Source: CAYMJK01 sp043101635
GTDB lineage: Bacteria > Planctomycetota > Phycisphaerae > Phycisphaerales > UBA1924
Assembly (NCBI GenBank): GCA_043101635.1
Contig: JBICIE010000226.1
Span: 1-14,184 of the forward strand
Length of the DNA: 14,184 nucleotides
Reading direction: 5' to 3'
Positions 8,701 through 14,184 of this stretch are shown piece after piece. Within the stretch, counting starts at the first letter, position 1. The number at the start of each line of letters is the position of its first letter. The notes under the pieces are model-generated. The model was not told where the DNA came from, did not search any database, and worked only from the letters and a program-made list of their open reading frames with translations. The position numbers were made by a program, and so were the translations under genes.

Positions 8701-9582
8701 GTGCGCTGCGCGATCGCCCTTATCGCATGCGGGCTCGCGACCGCCGGCTGCGCCAGCATGGCCCCGTCGCCGTCGCGTGCCGACCCGGTTGCGCCGGTGG
8801 TCCACGGCGACCGGGCCGGGCTCGAACTGCGCATCTGGGGCCTTCGGGAGGGCCCGGCGCTGGACATCGGCGGCGCCCTGGCCCCCTGGGCCGCGGACGC
8901 CGGCCCGCTCAGCCCCGAGATGCGCGACCTGTGGAGCGCCAACGGCCTGCGGCTGGTGCGCGTGCCGATCGACCGGCTGGCCGATGTGCAGGCGGCCCTC
9001 GGGAGCCCCGGCGCGGTCCAGCGCCAGTGGCTGGGCGAGCATCCGCAGTGGATGGAACTCGCCCGCGGGCCCTATTCGGCGCGCCAGGTCGTGCAGCTCG
9101 ATTCCGGCCTTCTGCGCCTGGAGCCCGGCCGGCTGCGCCTGCTCGGGCGCTGCTGGGTCTCCCCCAGCCTGCCGGGCTCGGGGATGGCGCCGCGGGCCCA
9201 GGTGCGCCTGGATCTGGCGCTGCAGCACCAGGGGCGGGCCCGGGCGCCCTCGCTGCGAGACCTGGTCGATCGGCCGCCGCGGCCGCCGGTGGAGGCCGAG
9301 GGCGTGGTGTTCAGCCGCTTCGTCCTCGAGACTGCCCTGGACGGTGGCGCGGCCCTGCTGATCCTCCCGGAGCGGCCCGGCGCGCGGTGGGGCGAGGACC
9401 CGACCGATCCCGAGCCGGACGCCCTGGGGCCCGCCGGCCCCCCGGGGCCGACCCTGCCGAGCCTCGGCGAGGCCATGCTGCGCCAGGATCCGGCCGCCGG
9501 CAGCCCGATGCGCATCATGCTGGTGCTGATTCCCCGGCTCCCCGACGACTTCGAGCTCGCCGCCGCGACGCCGGGCCCCTGA
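8701..9582 (+). CDS. Lipoprotein of unknown function (293 aa)
   Basis: From GTG 8701 the product starts MRCAIALIACGLATAGCAS. This is a short but plausible lipoprotein signal with a TAGC lipobox (Cys17). An in-frame TTG at 8641 would add 20 residues that are Pro/Gly-rich and would spoil the signal, so GTG is preferred; the TATGAT box six bases before it supports this. The mature protein is rich in beta-like segments (LELRIWGLREG, LRLVRVPIDRL, ARQVVQLDSGLLRLEPGRLR, QVRLDLALQHQ, FSRFVLETALDGGAALLILP). A Pro/Gly-rich linker lies near residues 235-260, and the end is a hydrophobic strand (MRIMLVLIPRL). No enzyme motif is seen and I do not recognise the family. It is probably an envelope lipoprotein. 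Ten bases after its stop begins the putative leader ORF of the antiporter gene. Confidence 0.72.
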   Translation: MRCAIALIACGLATAGCASMAPSPSRADPVAPVVHGDRAGLELRIWGLREGPALDIGGALAPWAADAGPLSPEMRDLWSANGLRLVRVPIDRLADVQAALGSPGAVQRQWLGEHPQWMELARGPYSARQVVQLDSGLLRLEPGRLRLLGRCWVSPSLPGSGMAPRAQVRLDLALQHQGRARAPSLRDLVDRPPRPPVEAEGVVFSRFVLETALDGGAALLILPERPGARWGEDPTDPEPDALGPAGPPGPTLPSLGEAMLRQDPAAGSPMRIMLVLIPRLPDDFELAAATPGP

Positions 9583-9585
9583 CGC

Positions 9586-9591
9586 TACCCT
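9586..9591 (+). promoter_or_regulatory. -10-like box TACCCT before the antiporter leader
   Basis: TACCCT lies between the lipoprotein stop and an ATG at 9600, eight bases downstream of the box. No -35 match is seen at normal spacing. If used, transcription would start almost at that ATG. The antiporter could instead be read from the upstream gene, because the gap is short. Confidence 0.3.
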
Positions 9592-9599
9592 CTGCCCGC

Positions 9600-9644
9600 A
9601 TGCAGCCAGGCCGGCGGAACCCGAGGCGACGGATCGCGCAGTGA
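9600..9644 (+). CDS. Putative 14-codon leader ORF coupled to the antiporter
   Basis: An ATG at 9600 opens a 14-residue frame, MQPGRRNPRRRIAQ, that ends in TGA (9642-9644). That stop overlaps the GTG start of the antiporter in the sequence GTGA. The peptide contains six arginines. A -10-like box sits eight bases before the ATG. The antiporter's own GTG lacks a good ribosome site, so reinitiation after this leader is a reasonable guess. No evidence of conservation is available, and a 14-codon frame can arise by chance. Confidence 0.35.
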   Translation: MQPGRRNPRRRIAQ

Positions 9645-10609
9645 GCACGCTGTGGGACATCTGCCTGCTCGTGGCGGGCCTGACCTCGCTGATCATCGGC
9701 GCCGATCTGCTGGTGCGCGGCGCCGCCGAGCTCGCCACCCGCGCCGGCATCTCCTCGTTCGTGGTCGGACTGACCGTCGTGGCCTTCGGCACCAGCATGC
9801 CGGAACTGGCCGCGGGCGTGCGCGCGGCGGTGCAGGACCGGGGCGAACTGGTCATCGGCGCTGTCGTCGGTTCCAACACCGCCAACGTCGCGCTCATTCT
9901 GGGCACGACCGCCCTGATCTGGCCCGTGCGCGTGCGCTCGGCGGTGGTGCGCCGGGAGGCGCCGATGATGCTGGCCGTCAGCTTCTTCGGCGCCGGGGCG
10001 CTGATGGGCGGGCAGATCTCGCGCCTGGAAGGGGCCATCCTCAGCGCCGGCCTGCTCGCCTTCATCGCCATCACGGCCCTCAGCGCCCGCAAGAAGGATG
10101 TCAGCCAGGCCGAGTGGGTCGTCGAGCAGCCGCCCGGGCTCGGGCGCCTGCTTCGCTTCGGGCCAAAGCTGGCGATCGCCCTTGCGCTGCTCCTGGGACT
10201 GGGCGCGCTGGTTGGCGGCGCCGAACTCGTCGTCGACAGTTCCGAGCGCATCGCGCGCAGCCTCGGCGTCTCCGAGACCGTCATCGGCATCTCGATGGTC
10301 GCCGTCGGCACCAGCCTGCCGGAGCTCGCCACCTGCGTGATGGCGGCCCTGCGCAAGCACTCCGAGATCGTCGTCGGCAACGTGCTCGGCTCGAACATCT
10401 TCAACATCCTGTGCGTGCTGGGCGTCTCGTCGCTGGCGCAGCCGCTGCGCGTCCCGCCCGAGACCATGTGGCGCGACGCCCCGTGGATGCTGGGCTTCGC
10501 CGTCGCCTGTCTGCCCATCATGGCCGCGCGCCTGTGCATCGGCCGCCTGGAAGGCGCGGTGCTCCTGATTGCCTACGCGGCCTACCTGTGGCTCGTCTGG
10601 TCCGGATAA
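9641..10609 (+). CDS. Calcium/sodium antiporter, CaCA family (YrbG-like)
   Basis: This 322-residue inner-membrane protein has about ten hydrophobic helices in two inverted halves. Each half carries the alpha-repeat of Ca2+/cation exchangers: VVAFGTSMPEL (GTSMPE at 50-55) with VVGSNTAN (76-82), and VAVGTSLPEL (GTSLPE at 223-228) with GSNIFN (250-255). In the family, the Thr/Ser and Glu of these repeats bind the exchanged ions, and they are intact in both halves. A charged cytosolic loop (ARKKDVSQAEW, about 149-159) separates the halves. The likely role is Na+/Ca2+ or H+/Ca2+ exchange; ion preference cannot be read from sequence. The start is GTG 9641, overlapping the stop of a small leader ORF. 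A GAGG lies too far upstream to be an ideal ribosome site. The HD-GYP gene follows 71 bases later on the same strand. Confidence 0.92.
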   Translation: MSTLWDICLLVAGLTSLIIGADLLVRGAAELATRAGISSFVVGLTVVAFGTSMPELAAGVRAAVQDRGELVIGAVVGSNTANVALILGTTALIWPVRVRSAVVRREAPMMLAVSFFGAGALMGGQISRLEGAILSAGLLAFIAITALSARKKDVSQAEWVVEQPPGLGRLLRFGPKLAIALALLLGLGALVGGAELVVDSSERIARSLGVSETVIGISMVAVGTSLPELATCVMAALRKHSEIVVGNVLGSNIFNILCVLGVSSLAQPLRVPPETMWRDAPWMLGFAVACLPIMAARLCIGRLEGAVLLIAYAAYLWLVWSG

Positions 10610-10680
10610 CGCCGCGCCCCAAGCCGGACCGTCATCGGGCCGATGACCTCGACGCGGGACGGTCCCGCCGGAGGTTGCCG

Positions 10681-11961
10681 ATGCTGCGAGTCTCGCTGGC
10701 GGCTGCGCGCCCGGGCATGCGCCTGGCCCTGCCGATCTACCACCCGCGCCGGCCCGGCACGGTGCTGCTCAAGGCGGACATCGCGCTGGAGCAGCGCGTC
10801 ATCGATCGCCTGCGCGAGATCGAGCTGCGCGAGCTGTGGATCCAGTACCCCGGCATGGACTTCATCGCCGAGACGGTCTGTCCGGAGATCTTCGCCTCGC
10901 ACGCGCGCCTGGCGGGGACGGTCGCCGACGCCTTCGAGGAGATCGCCATCGCCGGGCACGCGTCGCTGGACTGGGCCGCGTACCGGCGGGCCATCGCGGG
11001 CCTGCTGGACAATCTGATCCGGCGCCCGCGGGCCGCGCTGTTCGTGCAGGAACTGCTGGGCGACGCCTCCAGCCCCATCGCCCGCCACGCCACCAACGTC
11101 TGCTTCATCAGCCTGCTGATGGGCCTGAAGCTGGATGACTACCTGGTCTCGCAGCGCACGCGCCTGACGGCCCGCAAGGCCCGCGAGGTCACCAACCTCG
11201 GCGTCGGCGCCATGATGCACGATGTCGGGATGCTGTACCTCGATCCCGAGACGCTCGATCGCTGGAACCGCGATCACGACGAAACCGATCCCGCATGGCA
11301 GGCGCACGTGCGCATCGGCTACGAACTGGTCCGAGGCGCCATCGGGCCCGCCGCCGCCGCGGTCGTGCTGCACCATCACCAGCGCTACGACGGATCGGGC
11401 TTTCCCCGCCGACGAACGCTCGCCGGCGAGGAGCTTGAAGTCGCCGGCTCGGACATCCACATCTTTGCGCGCATCGTCGCCGCCGCCGACATGTTCGAGC
11501 GCCTGCGCAACCCGGCCGACGCCCCGGGCGCCGAGCTGCGCGGCGCCGCGCGCCGCCCCACGGTGCGCGCCCTGCGCGCGCTGCGCGAGCCGCCGCACCG
11601 CGACTGGATCGACCCGGTCGTCTACCGCGCGCTGCTCTCGGTCGTGCCGCCCTATCCGCCCGGCTCGATGGTGCGCCTCAGCGACGGAACCATCGGCGTC
11701 GTCGAGGCCTGGCGCCCCACCGATCCCTGCCGGCCCGTGGTGCGCGAGATCAGCCTTGCCCCCGAGCGCATCGAGCGCGGACTGGACGATGACGCCCGCT
11801 CCATCGATCTGCTGACCGTCGGCGGCGTCCAGATCGTCGAGGCGGAGGGCTTCGACGTCAGTCGCGACAACTTCTATCCGGCCAGCCCGGGCGAGTTCGA
11901 CCTGACCATGGCCCACAAGGCCCGCATCAACGGCGCCGCCAGGTACCGGCGCACCGCCTGA
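10681..11961 (+). CDS. HD-GYP domain protein, probable cyclic-di-GMP phosphodiesterase
   Basis: The 426-residue product starts at ATG 10681 with GGAGG six bases upstream. Residues 1-60 (LAAARPGMRLALPIYHP...LKADIALEQRVIDRLRE) match the small domain often placed before HD-GYP modules. The HD-GYP core has His136 (ARHATNV), the HD pair His180-Asp181 (GAMMHDVGML), His209 (HVRIGYELV) and the late motif HHHQRYDGSGFP (231-242). The family hydrolyses cyclic di-GMP, controlling motility, adhesion and biofilm. Two signature positions differ from the common HHE..DG.GYP: Gln234 for Glu and Phe241 for Tyr. The C-terminal region PPYPPGSMVRLSDGTIGVVE is a beta module commonly found after HD-GYP domains. There is no membrane segment or receiver domain, so the input signal is unknown. 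It converges on the adaptor gene. Confidence 0.85.
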   Translation: MLRVSLAAARPGMRLALPIYHPRRPGTVLLKADIALEQRVIDRLREIELRELWIQYPGMDFIAETVCPEIFASHARLAGTVADAFEEIAIAGHASLDWAAYRRAIAGLLDNLIRRPRAALFVQELLGDASSPIARHATNVCFISLLMGLKLDDYLVSQRTRLTARKAREVTNLGVGAMMHDVGMLYLDPETLDRWNRDHDETDPAWQAHVRIGYELVRGAIGPAAAAVVLHHHQRYDGSGFPRRRTLAGEELEVAGSDIHIFARIVAAADMFERLRNPADAPGAELRGAARRPTVRALRALREPPHRDWIDPVVYRALLSVVPPYPPGSMVRLSDGTIGVVEAWRPTDPCRPVVREISLAPERIERGLDDDARSIDLLTVGGVQIVEAEGFDVSRDNFYPASPGEFDLTMAHKARINGAARYRRTA

Positions 11962-11975
11962 GCCCGTCGGCGGGC
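11962..11975. terminator. GC hairpin between convergent genes
   Basis: GCCCG (11962-11966) and CGGGC (11971-11975) form a perfect five-base stem with a TCGG loop directly after the HD-GYP stop codon. The gap to the convergent adaptor stop is 103 bases and would need termination for both strands. No T-tract is present and nothing else is evident in the gap. Confidence 0.3.
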
Positions 11976-12064
11976 GCGCCCGTCACGGCCCTCGATGCGC
12001 GGCGCAGGGGCCCGAACCGCCATGATCGCAAGGACGCTGCGCCCGTCTGCCCGCCTTCAACCCG

Positions 12065-13810
12065 CTACTTGGTGTCGGCGCCGGCGCCGACCGGCGCAAC
12101 CGCGCCGCGCTGCGCCTCGGGCGCTGCCGGAGCACTGGTGGTCTCACCCGACTGGCTGGCGCCGCGCCCCGGCCCGCCGGGACGCTGACGGCCAGGACCC
12201 GGCCGGCGCGGCGAATCGGCCTCACCGTCGCTCTTGGCGCCAATCGGGTGGGGGCGGCCGTCGTCACCGATGTCGAAGCCGACCAGTTGCAGTTCGGCCT
12301 GGTCCCACGCCTCGGCCAGCACCTCGGCCGCCGCCGGCTCGCGGGCCAGCACCAGATCGCCATCGCCAAGTCCGGAGGTGATCTCCACCCGCGTACTGCT
12401 TCGCCGGCCGACGCTGACGGGCACGCGATGGTACTTGCCATCCCGCGGCGAGTAGACGAAGTGCAGCGCGCCCTCGTTGAAGATGGCCGCCACCGGCGCC
12501 GACAGCGCCTCTTCGACACGGCCCAGGCGGATCTCCGCCTCGCACCGCATGGATGGCTTCAATCCTTCGGCAGCGCTGTCCAGCGCGATCCGGACGTTGT
12601 ACTCGCGCAGGTTCGGATCGCGCCAGCCCCCGCTCTCGGCCAGCACGCCCACGCTCTCGACCACGCCGTTGACCGCCGCGCCGCCCAGTGCGTCGATCCG
12701 CACCGTCGCCGACTGGCCGGGATTGACGCGCCCCGCAATCGTCTCGTGCACCTGTACCGAAGCGATCATCTCGGCAGTGTCCGGCAGGACGATCAGCGTC
12801 TCGCGCGGATTCACCTCGCGACCGACCTGCAGCGTGCCGCGGTTGTCATCCCACATCCGGCGCCCCTGAGCGCTGGAGTAGTACACCACCAGGCCTTCCT
12901 TCGGCGCCCGGATCGTCGTCTTCTCGAGCTGATCGGTCAGGTCGCTCAGCTTGTTCTCGCGGATCTCGAGCTGCCGGCGGCGGTTGGCAAGCTGCGCCTG
13001 CTCGCTGGCGAGCTTGCTCTCGTTCTCCTTCTTCACCCGCTCCAGTTCCGCGATCGCCTCCTCGACATCCGACCGCTTCTGCTTCTCCTCGCGGGCGTAG
13101 GTGTAGGTCTCGTAGATGTCATGGTCGAGCTTGGCGGTCGTCAGCCGGGCCTGAGCCTCGATGGCGGCGATCTGGTCGACCTCGAAGTCGTTCTTGCTCT
13201 TGAAGTTGCGCTCGTAGAGCTCCGCCGAGTTCTCGGCCTTCTCCTTCAGCCGCTCGTAGTCGCGCTCGGCCTTCTCCAGGGCGATGCGCAGCTCCTCGCG
13301 GCGCTTCTTGACATCCCCTTCCTCCCACTGGCGCAGGGCCAGGTTGGCAAGCTCCAGGGTCAGCTCGGCCTGGCGCATCCGCGACTCGTTCTCGCTGACC
13401 TGGATCAGCACCGCGTTCTCGGCGCTGGTCAGGGCCGAGCGGGCCTCCTCCACGCGCAGCGTCTCCTCCTGGATCTCCCGCTCGATCTCCTCGGAGTTGA
13501 GCTTGACCAGAACATCCCCCGCCTTGACGCGCACACCCTCGTCGACAAGCTGGACGATCTGGGCCCGCACATCCAGCTCGCTGCGGATCTCGACCTGGCG
13601 CCGGGCCTGCAGATCCCCGGTGGCGATCGTGGTGATGTCGAAGCTGCCGACGGACACCGTCGCGATGTCCGCCGCCGACGCCGCCGCAGACCCGCTCGAG
13701 CGGCCCACCATGAGCCACCCGACCCCCGCAGCCGCGCCCACCAGGGCGATCGCGGCAATGATCTTGACGGGGGCGCTTCCGCGCCGCGCCGCTCGTCTCA
13801 GCTCAGACAT
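12065..13810 (-). CDS. HlyD/MacA-type periplasmic adaptor subunit
   Basis: This 581-residue protein would bridge an inner-membrane ABC or RND pump and an outer-membrane channel. Its ATG (complement 13808-13810) is preceded by GAGGAG eight bases upstream. A positively charged N-terminus (RRAARRG) leads into one membrane helix, about residues 17-35. A half lipoyl domain follows (ATGDLQARRQVEI, IVQLVDEGVRVKAGDVLVKL), then a long Glu/Arg/Lys-rich coiled-coil hairpin of roughly 200 residues, the second lipoyl half (KTTIRAPKEGLVVYYSS), a beta-barrel domain (ASVQVHETIAGRVNPGQSA) and a membrane-proximal domain (VYSPRDGKYHRVPVSVG). The C-terminus is a disordered Pro/Gly/Arg-rich tail of about 60 residues, unusual for the family. 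No transporter ATPase or permease lies beside it: the gene downstream is convergent and the gene upstream is divergent. Its partner must lie elsewhere. Confidence 0.88.
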   Translation of the reverse strand: MSELRRAARRGSAPVKIIAAIALVGAAAGVGWLMVGRSSGSAAASAADIATVSVGSFDITTIATGDLQARRQVEIRSELDVRAQIVQLVDEGVRVKAGDVLVKLNSEEIEREIQEETLRVEEARSALTSAENAVLIQVSENESRMRQAELTLELANLALRQWEEGDVKKRREELRIALEKAERDYERLKEKAENSAELYERNFKSKNDFEVDQIAAIEAQARLTTAKLDHDIYETYTYAREEKQKRSDVEEAIAELERVKKENESKLASEQAQLANRRRQLEIRENKLSDLTDQLEKTTIRAPKEGLVVYYSSAQGRRMWDDNRGTLQVGREVNPRETLIVLPDTAEMIASVQVHETIAGRVNPGQSATVRIDALGGAAVNGVVESVGVLAESGGWRDPNLREYNVRIALDSAAEGLKPSMRCEAEIRLGRVEEALSAPVAAIFNEGALHFVYSPRDGKYHRVPVSVGRRSSTRVEITSGLGDGDLVLAREPAAAEVLAEAWDQAELQLVGFDIGDDGRPHPIGAKSDGEADSPRRPGPGRQRPGGPGRGASQSGETTSAPAAPEAQRGAVAPVGAGADTK

Positions 13811-13874
13811 TGTCAATGCTCCTCGCGGGGGATTCGGCCCTTCAAAGTCTATCGGTGGCGTCCGCCCTATGACA

Positions 13875-13890
13875 GAGTGCCTGGGCACTC
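13875..13890. promoter_or_regulatory. Operator-like palindrome between divergent genes
   Basis: GAGTGCC (13875-13881) and GGCACTC (13884-13890) are perfect inverted copies with a two-base TG centre. It lies between the adaptor start (13810, -) and the nucleosidase start (13925, +), a common place for a dimeric repressor site. The reflected arm carries the same site near 14161-14176. No regulator gene is in view, so the role is a guess. Confidence 0.3.
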
Positions 13891-13924
13891 CAGCCGGCGC
13901 AAACCACCCTCCCGGGGAGAACGC

Positions 13925-13974
13925 ATGAGCGGGCCCACTGTTCCATCTTCTCGAACGCTTCTGCTGGTCCCGAC
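13925..13974 (+). CDS. Start of probable nucleosidase gene, plus-strand copy, cut short
   Basis: ATG 13925, with GGGGAG six bases upstream, opens the frame MSGPTVPSSRTLLLVP. This is the same start as the minus-strand copy. At 13975 the sequence turns into the reverse complement of the gene, and the plus-strand frame becomes Arg/Pro-rich nonsense. The gene joined to the adaptor's upstream region is therefore most likely this one, divergent from the adaptor by 114 bases, and its true continuation is missing here. See the minus-strand copy for the next residues. Confidence 0.5.
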
Positions 13975-14126
13975 ATCGCCATTTCCAGCCCGCTGCGGGG
14001 GGCGATGGCCCGCCAGGGGGCCACCTCGGCGGGCTCGGCGCGAATCCCCCGGGCGACCGCGGCGAATTCCCTGGGCGTCGGGACCAGCAGAAGCGTTCGA
14101 GAAGATGGAACAGTGGGCCCGCTCAT
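13975..14126 (-). CDS. N-terminus of probable phosphorylase-superfamily nucleosidase, reflected copy
   Basis: From the ATG at complement 14124-14126, 50 complete codons run through the right arm and the loop before the frame enters the opposite arm at 13974. The protein starts MSGPTVPSSRTLLLVPTP and continues REFAAVARGIRA and IAPRSGLEMAM. The pattern LLLVPT.RE...... followed later by a short strand (GLEMAM.G) resembles the first two strands of purine nucleoside phosphorylase-fold enzymes such as futalosine hydrolase (menaquinone synthesis) or methylthioadenosine/S-adenosylhomocysteine nucleosidase. In those enzymes a G.GK.N motif would come next, exactly where the sequence breaks. No catalytic residue is visible, so the family call is tentative. 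GGGGAG precedes the start. Confidence 0.45.
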
Positions 14127-14184
14127 GCGTTCTCCCCGGGAGGGTGGTTTGCGCCGGCTGGAGTGCCCAGGCACTCTGTCATAG
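14077..14184. repeat. Right arm of a perfect 108-bp inverted repeat, ending at the window edge
   Basis: This arm is the exact reverse complement of 13867-13974 and reaches the last base of the window, so its full length is unknown. It contains the ribosome site, ATG and first 16 codons of the probable nucleosidase on the minus strand, plus that gene's upstream region. The coincidence of arm end and window end points to a sequence-end artefact. Confidence 0.97.

Larger units (their letters stand above)
13867..13974. repeat. Left arm of a perfect 108-bp inverted repeat
   Basis: This arm is identical, base for base, to the reverse complement of 14077-14184. It begins in the intergenic region upstream of the adaptor gene and ends 50 bases into the probable nucleosidase gene (plus-strand ATG at 13925). 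The loop between the arms is 102 bases. The repeat is best explained as a fold-back at a contig end. Confidence 0.97.

Noticed and set aside
8530..10539. Long open frame antisense to the lipoprotein and antiporter genes (about 669 codons)
   Set aside because: The translation is Arg/Ala/Pro-rich with no domain, while the opposite strand holds clear membrane and lipoprotein sequences.
9652..10680. Upstream in-frame extension of the HD-GYP gene by 343 codons
   Set aside because: The extension is an Arg/Gly-rich out-of-frame reading of the antiporter gene. The ATG at 10681 has a good ribosome site.
13867..14184. Phase-variable invertible switch formed by the inverted repeats
   Set aside because: Both arms carry the same start signals, so inversion of the loop would not turn the gene on or off. 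There is no recombinase gene and the second arm ends at the window edge. A fold-back artefact is simpler.

Overview
This is a very GC-rich, densely coded bacterial window. The best guess for its source is a planctomycete of the Phycisphaerae type. The main reasons are a secreted HAF-repeat protein that ends in a Cys-bounded EF-hand/dockerin-like motif (CPADFD...LFDFL...GC), a gene set for a double-membrane envelope (LptE-like lipoprotein, BamD-like TPR protein, HlyD-type adaptor), and several small proteins with no familiar family. This placement comes from reading the sequence, not from a database search. No tRNA, rRNA, CRISPR array, transposase or phage gene was seen. The longest stretch without a gene is about 170 bases (3678-3849).

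Layout. Positions 1-545 (-) hold a membrane protein with a PH-like domain that runs off the left edge. It is divergent from a 74-residue unknown protein (588-812, +). A solitary beta-ketoacyl-ACP synthase (788-2104, -) is convergent with, and overlaps, that small gene. It is divergent from an envelope cluster: a secreted BamD-like TPR protein (2191-3162), an LptE-like lipoprotein coupled to it by an ATGA overlap (3159-3677), and the membrane AAA+ protease FtsH (3850-5874). Next, behind its own sigma70-like promoter, comes a 736-residue secreted protein made of two homologous halves, each ending in a dockerin-like motif (6024-8234). It is followed by a 102-residue unknown protein (8346-8654), a lipoprotein of unknown function (8701-9582), a CaCA-family cation antiporter (9641-10609) preceded by a possible 14-codon leader ORF, and an HD-GYP phosphodiesterase (10681-11961). 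A HlyD/MacA-type adaptor (12065-13810, -) faces the HD-GYP gene and is divergent from the start of a probable nucleosidase gene at the right end.

The right end is abnormal. Positions 13867-13974 and 14077-14184 form a perfect 108-bp inverted repeat around a 102-base loop, and the second arm stops exactly at the last base. The start of the nucleosidase gene therefore appears twice, once on each strand, and only the minus-strand copy reads into a sensible protein through the loop. A fold-back chimera at a contig end is the likeliest cause.

Themes. The centre of the window is envelope maintenance: LptE-like and BamD-like factors for the outer membrane, FtsH for membrane protein quality control, lipoproteins, and an orphan adaptor. 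A second theme is transcription. Six start codons sit only 5-8 bases after a TAnnnT -10-like box and have no Shine-Dalgarno sequence, which suggests frequent leaderless transcription. Other genes (HAF protein, HD-GYP, HlyD, nucleosidase, KAS) have clear GGAG-type ribosome binding sites.
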